Of a stretch of 64,000 bases of DNA, positions 24,301-35,804 are shown in pieces (position 1 is the stretch's first letter; every line of letters starts with the position of its first letter). Made by a program: the position numbers and the translations under genes. This DNA comes from Klebsormidium nitens. Taxonomy: Eukaryota > Streptophyta > Klebsormidiophyceae > Klebsormidiales > Klebsormidiaceae. A model generated the notes under the pieces. That model had not been told where the DNA came from, searched no databases, and was given only the letters and a program-made list of their open reading frames with translations. The stretch is taken from contig DF237012.1 of NCBI GenBank assembly GCA_000708835.1, positions 1-64,000 on the forward strand. The letters are read 5' to 3'.

Positions 24301-24598
24301 ACACGAAACCACGTTCGATTGATGACGACTCAATAGATGCATCGGATGCGTCGCCTGCGAAACGAAGTAAATGATACTAATCATCACTCAGACAGTGTCA
24401 CCTTGTCAGACCTGAAATGTGGTAAACACAAGAAGCAAATACCTGCGAGTCTAGAATCCGCTGAACATCGTCCACATCAAGGAACCCCTTCTCTCCAGCA
24501 AGCTCCTCAAACAAGCTTCTGACGGTGTGTGGCACGTGCTTCAAAGCCTGCAGCTTGCTGCGGATCTTGCCGCTCGGGACACAAATGCAATTGCCCAT
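15397..24598 (-). CDS. PLC: Phosphoinositide-specific phospholipase C (plant type)
   Basis: Eleven exons: 24443-24598, 23654-23848, 22685-22875, 21967-22102, 20635-20851, 19594-19828, 18032-18149, 17192-17356, 16759-16830, 16452-16589, 15397-15669; all in phase, 631 aa (plant PLCs are about 560-600). It hydrolyses PIP2 or PIP to inositol phosphates and diacylglycerol at the plasma membrane. A short EF-hand-like N-terminal region is followed by the X domain (about 118-226): catalytic H135 in SHNSYL, H179 in VVHG, and Ca2+ ligands N136, E165, D167 and E213. The linker is acidic. The Y domain (about 310-440) includes NVIRVYPYGLRFDSSN and GYGRHLWLQHG. The C2 domain (about 470-600) includes PPDFFVRVAIYGVPAD and FHFPLTVPELALL. 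Two features are unusual: an MGNCIC start suited to double acylation, and a roughly 30-aa Gly-rich tail. Introns next to exons 3, 5, 7 and 8 carry decayed exon copies. Confidence 0.95.
17474..17500 (-). repeat. Copy of the PLC exon 8 acceptor
   Basis: The segment gccctgcaaagcgat at 17474, with its flanks, repeats the acceptor and first bases of exon 8 at 17354. The offset is 120 bp. It lies upstream of the working exon in gene sense, within the intron. Confidence 0.6.
18090..18520 (-). repeat. Tandem array of about 176-bp units, each carrying the 5' half of PLC exon 7
   Basis: The acceptor region recurs at 18149, 18326 and 18501 (periods 177 and 175 bp), together with matching intron sequence. 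The lowest copy is the working exon 7 (18032-18149). The middle copy reads the same peptide through RVYPYGLRFDS and then runs into a stop. The highest copy has lost one base after NVI and is frameshifted. Both extra copies stop matching after the FDS codons and have no donor. Confidence 0.92.
20940..21050 (-). repeat. Diverged duplicate of the PLC exon 5 start
   Basis: The sequence from ggtgtcggac at 20940 to gttgagctcg near 21050 aligns with 20801-20910, which covers the acceptor and first 50 bases of exon 5. The offset is 139 bp. Several substitutions and small gaps mark it as a relic inside intron 4. Confidence 0.8.
22569..22592 (-). repeat. Copy of the PLC exon 3 end
   Basis: The sequence atgccatgcacgaccttg at 22571 mirrors atgccgtgcacaaccttg at 22685, the last codons of exon 3 (KVVHG) and its donor. 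The offset is about 114 bp, downstream in gene sense, inside intron 3. Confidence 0.6.
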
Positions 24599-25438
24599 GG
24601 CTGCAGACAAACTTAGCCTGGACTAGCAATTCGAAGATGCCCGCAGACGAGCTCCTCCAGGCTGCACCCCTGGCTCTATGAATCGACGCTATACCGTAGC
24701 CTCTTTGATCAATATGTACCTCTGAAACCCTTTGAAAAAGCATGAACTTGAATTTGATGAAGGGGAGGGGTGCTTTCTCTGCTTTCTGCGCAGGAATTTG
24801 AAGTTGGAAAAGCGTTCTTGATTCTGAAGTTGAAGAGCTCCAGCAGCCAGCTGGAGCGCTCTCGCCAGCTGCACACGTGTCCTCCTCATAGTGGGTCGGC
24901 AAGGACACGTCATGAGGTGCTCCGGCATAGGGCATGAGCATAGAGCATCCAGGCGTTTAGGCACACCAAGAGGGTATATCTTGGTGATTTCTGCACGATT
25001 AAGATAATCATGAATTTTCCAGCGACAGGCCAGCCAGAGGGGCCTCAGCATTTAGGTCCACGATTCAAGTTGGGTCGCTGCCCACCCCCAATCCGATTTT
25101 CAAGTTCGGAAACAAGTTCATAAACTCAGGTAGGATACTGGAAGGATTGGCGATACGTGAGTGATACAGTTCAGCAACACGTTCAGTCCTAGCAAAAGAG
25201 ACGGGCAACTTGACTTCACGTTTACGAGGATTGCAACAGAGGCGCTCGACGCGGCATCTGAATCCTGATGTGAGGGAGGACTTCAATGCTTTTAGAGCGT
25301 GCGTAATCCACCTTTGTCCAATTTAGCCAGCGCCATTCAGAAAACGTATCGTACCAAAGGCGAATATTCCTGGCCACAACCGGGCGCCCTGCAGCGATTG
25401 GTACGAACCGCCAGAAGTTAGGGTTTGCTGTTTCCGTC
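24599..25438. promoter_or_regulatory. Shared upstream region of the divergent PLC and DPE2 genes, with a telo-box
   Basis: 840 bp separate the two divergent start codons, so both promoters and both 5' untranslated regions lie here. A perfect telo-box-like TTAGGGTTT sits at 25418-25426, 12 bases before the DPE2 ATG. This motif is common close to transcription starts of plant housekeeping genes. I see no clear TATA box for either gene. Minus-strand frames in the interval (24507-25051) show no domain. Confidence 0.6.
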
Positions 25439-28400
25439 ATGGCCGCGCGAACGGGCTCAATCCCGGGCACGCCAGTAACCCCGGGCAAACTTACGCCCTT
25501 CAAGCGGTTCACGAGGGTGAATCTGCGCTTCAAACTGCCTTACATGACTGTTTGGGGTCAGAATCTGATGGTCGTGGGGTCTGATCCCATCTTTGGAAGC
25601 TGGAACATCAAGCAAGGAATCTGGATGACGCCGCACCATGAAGGAGACGTCCTGGTTTGGCAGGCTTTCGTCTCCGTGCCAGAGGCGTTTGAGTTTGAGT
25701 ACAGATACTGCCTTGTTGATGAGAAGTTGAATGTGTTGAAGTGGGAAGCTCTAGAGAAAAGGAAGTTGGCTATTCCAGAAGGGCTGGCGGATGGGGCTGT
25801 AGTAGACATCCTGGACAATTGGCAGGTAAATTGGAATTTTGCTTTGCAGGACGATTACGCGCTTGCATGCCTCATTGGTTTGGATTCATGCTGCTTGCTT
25901 GTGACATGTGCATGCGGTGTGCAGAATGCATGGGAACCGATTGACAGGGATCCACGGTTGCTTGTTTCGGCTTTTGTTCGTTCTCATTAAGCAATGCATT
26001 AGCATGTCTACGTCCTGTCGATCATTGCGTCTCTTGGTTATAAGATGTAAAGCCAAGCTTTCTCTCTTCGTTTGCATTGATTGTGTTGCATGGTCGACAA
26101 CATTTGAATGCTCTGGATTGCGATGGTTTTTGCTGCTCTACTGAAGTGGTTTTGTGCTGGCCTCATATCAAGTCTACTGTACTGCTTTGATTGCGTCTGT
26201 TGCTTTCTTCCTCAACAAAGTCGATATGTAACCACTTGTGCTTCGTTTTCAATAAGCTCTCCTGCTCTGATTGCTCTTATAGATGTTGGTTGTCTCACCA
26301 GAATCTCTGCCAAATGAATGCATGCTGGATCCATGAGGAAGCGTTACTTTATTGTAGAGAGCTGTTTTCTTCTGGCAGGGCTAGATCTTACCGATGGCAC
26401 TCACAGATCTTGGAATGCAGACCGATTGCTTCAGCGAAAGTTGATTCTGCGGTACAGATTTGGTAATGGTACTTATTAAAACTACTTGTACTAGTGACAG
26501 AGGCTGCTCTGTTTCACTAGTAATTCCAAATTGCATAAGAAAGGGAGCCTCTCGTGAGAAATGGGGACAATTCCCAGGTTGACTGTTAAGATCGCTTGGC
26601 TTCTTTAAGAAAGTCAGAGACCTGTCTTTCGTTCGCCACAGACAGAATTTTGCTTTGGCAATGTCTGCTGCCAAACGAGTAAGTACAGACAATACACCAA
26701 TTGGTGTTCCACAAAGTAGCAATGGTGGCAGGTCTGCAACCCTCAAAGCAGGAAACAATCGAGGAACATATTAGTAGCCCAGGCAAGGCACTGCTTCGGG
26801 GGCTGACAACATTTTTCACACCTCCTCGGTTCTTCATGCCAGGCGCAATTTGTCAAGCATGGCAGTTTGGACCAAAGCTGCAGCTCCCTCTGCTGATCCA
26901 CCGCCACGCATGAGATCGCCAGCCATGACCTTCATAAAGATTTCTCAACCGAGTTCTTCTAAACTGCAGGATGGAGCTGCCCCTGAAGTTCTCCTGTCAA
27001 GGGCCGCTTTCAAGAAGGTCATCTTCCAGGAGGTTGAGGAGAACGGAAAGCCAGAACCTCATGGAGCTAGGCCCACCCCATCACTTCATCCAGATGTCTT
27101 TGAGTCTCCAGGTGACTCGTCTAATCCCTCCCACTTGTTTAGCAAGTGCGCATGTGTACCGCACTCAGAGGGCAGTTCATGCAGCTAAACAAAATCTGTC
27201 AGTGGTTGTGATGCAGCTGGGGCCAGGGGTTTCATCTGTGCGGGGTTATGATCAGCTGATGATAAATGATCTTAGCAGATGGGCGCCTGATGCTGGTACG
27301 AGCGAAGCTTTCGAGAGCATCTGAAGGGCGACGTCCTTGAAATCAGTGTCCCTAAAGGGGCCGGCAACGCGCAGCTTAAAGCAGCTCATCTTCAAACTTG
27401 CCCAAGCACACCAGGTCCAAGATATGTTCAGCACTGTTAAGGTTAACTCGAAAGTACTTCTGCCTGCAGACACTGTTGTGGTCCGCTTCAAGGTGCACAT
27501 TGCTCGCCTGGAGCGGGGCCAGTCTGTGTACGTTGCTGGCAACAGGCAGGAACTTGGAGGTTGGGACAACACACGGGCGGTGCCGCTGGTGCAAACGGGG
27601 GGGTCCACTTGGGAGGTGGATGTACCCCTCTCCAGGGCGCTCTTCCCCATCCAGTACAAGTATCTGTTGAAGGATAACAAAGGCGGAGTGGTCCCGGAGG
27701 AGGGGGCTGACATCGAGCTTGCTCTGGATACCACGGCCAGGAAACCATCGACCATGATTGTGGTCAATGACGGGCACTTCAGGGTGAGCCGTTCTGCATC
27801 AGGCAACGTCTTCTTCGTTAGTATTCATGTCATGGACTTTGACGTCTTCTGGGAAATTGGCCCAGTGATCATTTTCTGCGGCATAGTTGCGCCGGGGTCA
27901 CGAGTAGGAGCTGCGCTACTAGCAGGCAACCAGTAGTGATGGAGCATACATCAAGATGGTAGCACCTCCGCTTTTGTTCAACCATTGCTCGGGGAGCTGC
28001 GAAGCGGACAGCCTACTTATCAAAGTTCCCAGGAATGGCAATCCTCATTCACCGCTTAGGCCAAGTCGAGGATTTCGAGACAGTAGTCGAAAATACTCAT
28101 CAGTTCCAGAAGAAGGGAGCTGTTTTCCTGGGCTGCTCTCTCTTCACGTCAGCAGCCTTGAGCATAAAATCCAGGAAGCCGCAGAATTCAAAAGTCTGAA
28201 CCGGCAAATTTTGTTTCTACCAGTCCATCCCCTGGAAGGGGGCTGGCGTTGCAGTCCCGGTCTTCTCCATCCGGACTGAGGAAGATGTCGGCTCTGGAGA
28301 GTTCCTGGACCTGAAGTTGGTTGTCGACTTGGCCGTCAAGTCGGGTCTTCACCTGGTCCAGTTACTGCCGGTAAACGACACCTCAGTCAACATGATGTGG

Positions 28401-31400
28401 TGGGATTCTTACCCGTACAGGTAAGCCCCTGCTCCTGTTTCCTACTTCGCTATGCTTTGGTTTCCCTCTTGCTTTCTCTTAACAGATTCGGCTATAGAAT
28501 GTCAGTTGTCAAGTTGGTTTCACTGTGGGCTCGTTGAGATTGCAATCATTTGATTTCCTTACTTGCAAAATATCAGGAATCGTTTGGTTTGAGAGTTTGA
28601 ACTTATCGAGAAAGCAAAATCCTAGCAGGGTCAGCAACGATTTCGACAAAAAGTTGGATCGGAGCCTTACAGCATGAACTCGATGTTTTTTCAATAGGCT
28701 TGACGCTCATCTGCAACTCTATCCTCGAGGCGCCGCCATGAGGGGTCGTTCTCGTCGGAGCCAAGGCTTGTCCACGTGCTTACAAAAGCTTTCCTATCCC
28801 GCAGCTCCCTTTCCGTCTTTGCCCTCCATCCCCTGTACCTGCGCGTTCAAGCCCTTTCCGACAATCTGCCGGAGGCAATCAAATCGGAAATCGAAGCAGC
28901 ACGCAGGACCCTAAACAAAGAGGTAGGCTCAGAGCCACCGCACTCGTCAGCCAAGTCGATTGGTTCTCTTGGGCCTCATCATTAGTCACAAGGTATCCAG
29001 GCAAGCAGCCTGGTGTTGAAGCCATAAAAGTGATTTGCCTGCACAATCCCAACAGATTTCGACTGCAACGCTGCAGTCGTGGTCTCCCCAATCCCATGCA
29101 ATTGCAGACGAAAGGAATGTTCTTTGAACCGCGCGGAATCAAAAAATCGAACGGTTTGGTTATGTACTGTGGCCTTCTGCATTGTTTGACAAACACGTAG
29201 ATTAGTTCTAAGTTGAGATGACGGTTTTCTGAAGCTCTTACGCTTTCTTAAATGGACCTTCCGAATGACAGGCTGTAGAGTATGAGGGAACCCTGAAAGC
29301 CAAGCTCGGTATTGCGAAGAAGGTGTACCTCCTCGAGAAGGACAGGGTGCTCAAGTCAGCGGACTTCAGTACCTTTTTCGACGAGAACAAGGTGAGCAGT
29401 GCACTACACCCTTGTTCGGAACCAGTCTACGGTACTCTGCCCTTCTCTTCAAGCTGCATTGTCTTTGTCGATTCGAAGCGTTTTGTCCTTACCCAACGTG
29501 CAGACAATCGTCGTACGGTTCTTTCGTTCCTTAACTTGAAGCACGTCACATAGGGGTCCTATCAGGTCGTGCTGAGTGATAACCAGCTTTGGGTTTCATC
29601 AATACCTTCAGCTTGAATCTATTAATTCCTTGCCCCGTTCGGATGACACATACTAACGATTTCTCCCTTGCAGGGCTGGCTGCGGCCGTACGCTGCTTTC
29701 TGCTTCCTGCGCGACCTTTTTGGCACTGCCAACCACTCGCAGTGGGGGGCCCTCGGGGAATTCTCGCAGAAAACGCTGGACCGGCTGGTGTCCCCCGAAG
29801 CGGACCACTACGGGACGGTTGCGTTCCACTACTATGTTCAGTATCACCTGTACAAACAGGTAAAGTCACGGCCCAGCTTCTCTTTGCAGCTAATCTGGGA
29901 TGTGCAGTGGCGCACTGACTTGGCTCTTGGATGTAGACGGCGAAAGGTTGCAACTTACACCAGTCGTTCAATGCAGCGTCTGTTGCTTAGTAGCGGGGCG
30001 ATTGCAGCCTTAGTCTATCACCCGTCGAGTTGGTTCTCAGGGTCGTCGGGCGAAGTACTCGCAGTCAGCGGAATACATAACCACTGTTGACCCGAAATGG
30101 ATTATCCTTGAATACGAAGTCGAGGTTGACTCTCAACGTAGGACATGAGTTGTTTGGATGCGGAGCAAGATTCTGAGCTGCCAAATTGCATCCCTGCAGC
30201 TCAAAGAAGCCGCCGACTACGCCCGCGCCAACCGCGTCGTCTTTAAGGGCGACCTGCCCATTGGGGTGGACCGCAACAGTGTGGACACGTGGCAATTCCC
30301 CACCCTGTTCCGCATGAACACGTCCACCGGCGCGCCCCCCGACTACTTCGATCCCAACGGCCAGAACTGGGGCTTCCCGACCTACAACTGGGAGGAGATG
30401 GCCAAGGACAACTACGCGTGGTGGAGGATGCGACTGACACAGGTGCGGCAAGAAAGTCCTGAGACTCGGAAGCGCAGGCTTTGCGTTTTCTGTTCGAGGA
30501 ATCTGTTCTGAAACCACTGCGCAATCACTCACTGTGCTGAATGACAATCTTCTCAACCAAGTGCGAGTGCCTAAGCTACTTAGTGAGGCGCTATTGGTCG
30601 ATCATCTCGACACGAGAGTGAAAGCTTCTACGTTACTACCGACGTGGTTGTTTGAGGTGGTCTTCGATCTGTATCTTTCGATGTAGGGATTGCTATGTTC
30701 GTTCTGTGGCGCACAGAGTCCCATCCACTGTCCTGATGTAAAGGATATTGAGCTGTGGGGTCATTTGATTTTGCCCACTCACAACCGTCTTCCGCCCTGT
30801 ACAGATGTCCAAGTTCTTCAGCGCCTACCGGATAGACCACATCCTGGGCTTCTTCCGCATTTGGGAGATGCCCGACCATGCGTGCACCGGAATCCGCGGC
30901 AAGTTCAGACCGGCACTGCCCCTGACACAGGTGAGAGAGCCGACACGTCTTGCTTTTTAGGACCTTGTACCCGTAGAAGCTCCCAATCAACTTTGGAGAC
31001 CTTTCGTTTTGGGACTTCTTCAATGCGAAGGCTCTCCTCTTATTCTGGAATGCGCCCTGGTAAAACTTTGTCATATGCGCTGCTTCCTCCAGTCACATGC
31101 TGTGCCATCCAATTGTAGAGCAGCCAGAAATGCTCAGTCTTCACTGAACAGATTACGACTTGTTCTTCGAAGACTGTCGTTGGAACTTTATTCTGGCACA
31201 GCAATAAAGATCGACGCGAGAAGACAGCCTGTCCGGTTCACATAGGGCCAGGAGCTGCTGGGGATTATCTGCGTTGTCTTTTGAGCCCACACTAGGTTCT
31301 GGTACAACCGCCTAGGCACCCATTTTTAAGGGCTGCAAACCGCATCTTCCCCTTTCACTGACGAACTTGAGCATAGGTTCACTTTCACGAGCGTCTTAGC

Positions 31401-34400
31401 ATCCCTAGTGGGTTCTACTTCCTGGTGGCTTGCGGTTTCCACGTCTTTCACGAGTCCTGCCAACACATCCGGTCTGAGTCCAGCTTAAGGAGTTTTTCCC
31501 GCCAGGGGTCTGACGTGCTCGTGTCTGTGGATGCAGAAAGAGCTTGAGGGCCACGGTCTCTGGGACTTCAACCGCCTGAGCCAGCCGTACATTCGGACGC
31601 ACATCCTCCAGGACGCCTTTGGCGCGCAGTGGAAGGAGATTGCCTCCAAGTTCTTGAACGAGTTCCAGGAGATGTGCTACGAGGTGCGGAACCGTCCCCG
31701 CTCTGTGCCTTTTCTTTGCTTTGTACCAGAGAGGGGACCGAGTGTAACCAGATTTGCTGCGCGTTGAGTCTAGAATGGGCTGCCTCATTGTGCTCCGCAG
31801 TATCCTTAGTCCGCTTGGAACCTCCGTTGATTCTCGGGAAGAGATTGGACGATATGGAGTATTGATCAGTGCTTCTGCTACCGCATGGGCGCGCTGTCAA
31901 CACGTATGGATCAATAAGTCGTCACGCAATGTCTCCAGCATGCCCGTACGGGCAGCCCACATGGCCCTGGGAAAAGTGACAGGCACCTCTTGTGCTGTGC
32001 TGAGACCCACGGCGTGTCGCTAGATCGCGGGACGTCTTTATCTGCTACACGAAATCACGATCATCAGGGCTGAGTTTCGTGCTTGGGTCAAGGTTGATGC
32101 TGATAACCAGAGGCGAAACTCTTCTGGTTGCAGTTCAAGGAGGAGTACAGCACGGAGAAGAAGATTGCAGCTGCGCTGACGCCCCGGCCGGACTCCCCCG
32201 ACTGGCTGAAGAAGGAGTTGGACGAAACCAAGAAGGGACTCTTCAAGCTTATGTCGGTAAGGCCTTTACCACTTCATTGGGCCTTGCTGCGCCGTCCTGT
32301 TGCGGAGATTGTGGGTTTGAAGACCGCGTCACTTTCCAACCCCTCTTTAGCCTGCATCTCTTGCCTGGGGTCCGCATTGATACTTCCACACACCTCTACT
32401 CGACGATTCTCTGCAGAACGGCTGCCTGATCCGCAATGTATGGGATGCAGGCACTCTCTATCTGGACTCCATTCTGCATGAATCTCCTGAGTTTTCAAGT
32501 AAAGCCAGTTCGTTTGCCCTTCCCTACGCTTCTGCTTTGCAAATCGCTCCCCTTACTCGCAGCCATGAGGACCCCGACCCTTTCCTGCCCTGCTTCCATT
32601 TTCGCAACCCTACATAGCACACAAGAAAGTCAGTGTCGTACTGACCTTTTTGAGTCCTTGCTTGCATTTGCAGGTTACTGCCTAATCTCCAATCATCGTG
32701 AGAGTCATGGAGTAATTGGTTTCTCTCCTCTTGGTCACCCATTTCAGACTTTGTGTTTTTCAGCAGAACATTGGCCTGATACGGGACTCCCCACGCTCCA
32801 CCTGCACACCGCACAGTACTAACACCTTTGCACAACTCCAGCTGTATCACGTGGACCTTCTGCCTCGTTGACTTACGCATTCAGACTTTCCCTTCTTGCA
32901 GAGAATCTGCCTATTCGCGATCCTATCACCATCCCGCCACGCTTTTACCCTGGCGTTTCCCCCGTTACACTGCTAGCCTCCTAAAAGAAGTCCGGGTTAT
33001 CGAGTGGCCACTCTCCTCTCATGCCACTCAACTTAGACCTACCTCTTCTCGCAGACCATCTGCCTGATTCGCGACCCCGAGGACCCGGCCTCGTTCCACC
33101 CGCGCCTTATCTGCAGAGTACCTGCCTAACCCGCGACCCTAAAGGGCCCCCTTTTCAAACCCGCTCTTACACCTGAGAGTACGAGCAACTAGGCTGAGAC
33201 CTTGCCGGCCAGCCCTGAAAGCGGATGCATCGCTTTGTTTGCAGAGTACCTGCCTAAGCGGCGACGCTGAAGTGGCCCCCGTTTTTCACCCCCGCTTCAT
33301 GGGGCACCTCACACAGATTCCCAGGCTTTTCAAGTGGGTGTTTCGCCTTTGAAGGTTACTCATCTCTGTTGAAACTTCTTGCAGAACATCTGCCTGATTC
33401 GCGACCCCGAGGACCCCGCCGCGTTCCACCCGCGCTTCAACCTGCAGAGCACGAGCAACTACGGCGACCTGGACGAGCACAGCAAGGCCGTGCTGCAGGC
33501 GCTGTACACCGACTACTACTTCGGCCGCCAGGAGCAGCTGTGGCGCGAGAACGCCCTCAAGACGCTGCCCGTGCTCATGAACGCCTCCGACATGCTCGCG
33601 TGCGGGGAGGACCTCGGCCTCATCCCTGCCTGCGTGCCACCGGTAAGATGCTTTAGGATCATCTTGCTTTTTCGATTAGTTTGAGCGGGAGACTTAAGGA
33701 GCGCCGATGGAAACGGGTTGCTAGATCAATGGGTGACTTCAGGGCAGTGAGGGGGCTGGGCGCCTGATTTGCAATCAGAACGGCTGACCCTCAGGCAGTC
33801 GAGTCCGAACTACGTCAAGTTGTGGTTTCGTTTGCGTAGCGGCTTTCCTCGAGGTGCAACTAGGTGAGAAATGCACTGGGTTCCAACATGATACTAAGTA
33901 CCCCGCACTGGCAAAGCTCTACGTAATTTAAACGGTAACAGTAATCATACACAGGCTCTCGAGTCTCTACGATCTCCATCCTTCGGCCTACTCGGCTTGT
34001 GGCACAAATATTTACATGCAGGGTGCGAGCAGCGCGGCTGTCAAATCGGGCGCCGACATTTTTAACTCCGAACCCTGTGGAAATCAGACGCCTTCCCTTG
34101 TCCCTTGAAACCCCGAATCTTTTCCAGACACTTTCAAGTCAATACCCCTCAACCACGCCCTCGCTGTGCTGGGCCTTCTTGCTGCTCGTTTGTCACATAT
34201 CCAGAACCTGCGTTTCAGCCCGAAGCTGTCAAAACATGTCGCAAAGTCGCAGCCATACACGCCCCCAACTCGCACTTCCATCCGTAGACTCGTAGACTCA
34301 GTAGACTCGTAGACTCAGTAGACTCATAGACCTAGTCGATTCAGTTCTCAGGTCCCCGTCGAGTGGGGCTGCACGAGTAGCGTATGCCCAGCACGTTTTG

Positions 34401-35804
34401 GCTAAGCTCAAGCTCCCAAACCCCTTTGCAACCCACTGCGAAACCTCAGATGCATAAACTACTCATCAACCCTTTCTTCTCCAGAAATTGCCGAATTGCG
34501 TCTGCTAGGGCTGCGCCCAGCCCGTTTTGTAACCTCCGAGCTTCTAACCCCTCCCAAACCCGCTTCGCAGCCGTGGATACCAAAGTCTTTCCTTAACCCG
34601 GAATCTTAACCACCCAGGTCCTGTCGGAACTGGGCCTCCTCGGGCTGCGCATCCAGCGCATGCCCAGCAAGCCCGGCCAGGAGTTCGGCCTCCCCGTCGA
34701 GTACGAGTACATGACCGTGTGCGCGCCCTCGTGCCACGACACGTCCACGATGCGCGCCTGGTGGGAGGAGGACAAGGAGCGCCGCGACCGCTTCTTCCGC
34801 AACGTGCTCGGGTTCAGCAGCGCGGCGCCCGACAAGTGCGACCCGGACGTGTCGCGCGCCATCGTCCAGCAGCACATGGAGGCGCCCAGCGTGTGGGCCA
34901 TCTTCCCGCTCCAGGTGAGACGGGGCCGCTGACGTGGCACTGACGTCACTTTGTGCGTGTGTTTGAATGGAAACCTATTGTGATCTGGGCCTGTGGCATT
35001 CCTCGGGGGCTCTAAATCTCTGAGCAAAGTGGGCCTTCTCAAGAGAAACTTCGTTGTGAGGGGGTTACTGAGGACTCATTGGCAGGTGTCTTCATGGGTT
35101 TTACTCTCGAACGAAATGCGCTGTGGGATATTTGCGGTGGTCTTCGGATCTGTCGGCAATTGACAGTCAGACCGACTGGTTACTGCGGCTCCGGTTGATT
35201 ACTGATCTTCTCAAAAAAATTAGAGTGTCCTGAAAGCGAGAATGAGATTCAGAGGCGGAGGAGCTGAGCGAGCAGAGTCGCGAACGCTTCGCTGTTGCGG
35301 GAAGAGAGAGGCTGTGCAGCACTTCCGTTCCCAACGATCATTCCGTCTTCTTCAGAGCACCTTGTGTTGGGAGCTATCCTACTATTCAGGATGCTCGCTT
35401 CACCGTCTCCAGATCTTCTCATAAAGTACAACCGACGCTGCTGCCGTTCTATCCCTACTCCCCAGCAAACGATGGTACAAAACCTATTTCTGACACGTGG
35501 CTCGCTTTCATTGGTGCAGGACCTGATGGCCCTAAAGGCCGAGTACAGTGCACGGCCGTCCAAGGAGGAGACCATCAACGACCCCACGAACCCGAAGCAC
35601 TATTGGCGGTTCCGACTCCACGTGACCATCGAGAAGCTGCTGGGGGACAAGGAGCTGACTGGAGGCATCAAGGAGTTGACTGTGGCGTCCCACCGAGCGG
35701 CCGAGGAAGGCGGAGCGCAGGAAAGAGGGCCTGCGCCCGCAAAGGTGCATCCGTATATGGCAAACGGTACTGTCAAAGAAAACGGCGTGATGCATCAGGT
35801 TTGA
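25439..35804 (+). CDS. DPE2: 4-alpha-glucanotransferase DPE2 (disproportionating enzyme 2)
   Basis: Fourteen exons: 25439-25825, 26970-27111, 27470-27783, 28224-28420, 28805-28922, 29272-29391, 29674-29859, 30200-30442, 30805-30930, 31537-31683, 32134-32256, 33385-33642, 34618-34914, 35520-35804; every junction is GT-AG and in phase, 980 aa, close to plant DPE2. This cytosolic enzyme transfers glucosyl units from maltose (exported from the plastid during starch breakdown) to a heteroglycan and releases glucose. Two CBM20 starch-binding domains (about 24-125 and 178-275) precede the GH77 domain (about 282-900). Inferred catalytic residues are D580 (RIDHILG, nucleophile), E776 (CGEDLGLIP, acid/base) and D828 (CHDTSTMRAWW). 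The acceptor loop NTSTGAPPDYFDPNG is intact. No plastid transit peptide is seen, as expected. The C-terminal 60 residues are low-complexity. Intron 11 carries a ladder of decayed exon 12 copies. Confidence 0.97.
32410..33300 (+). repeat. Ladder of decayed copies of the DPE2 exon 12 start
   Basis: The exon 12 start (gcag then AACATCTGCCTGATTCGC at 33385) recurs upstream in intron 11. The copies begin near 32417, 32767, 32902, 33055, 33117 and 33245; weaker traces lie near 32540 and 32672. The copy at 33055 is almost identical for about 50 bases (ATTCGCGACCCCGAGGACCC), and the others are increasingly diverged. Most keep a TGCAG-like acceptor. All are bypassed if the last acceptor is used. Confidence 0.88.
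34283..34331. repeat. Short tandem repeat of TAGACTCG/TAGACTCAG units
   Basis: Six 8-9-bp units of TAGACTC plus one or two bases lie inside DPE2 intron 12. The same intron has GC-rich segments near 34380 and 34510 that weakly resemble the start of exon 13 and each other. Confidence 0.85.

Noticed and set aside
33740-33815. tRNA-Ala-like segment (TTTGCAA anticodon-like loop and TCGAGTCC) in DPE2 intron 12
   Set aside because: The T-arm B-box is only partly matched and I could not form acceptor and D stems. At best it is a decayed tRNA-derived piece.
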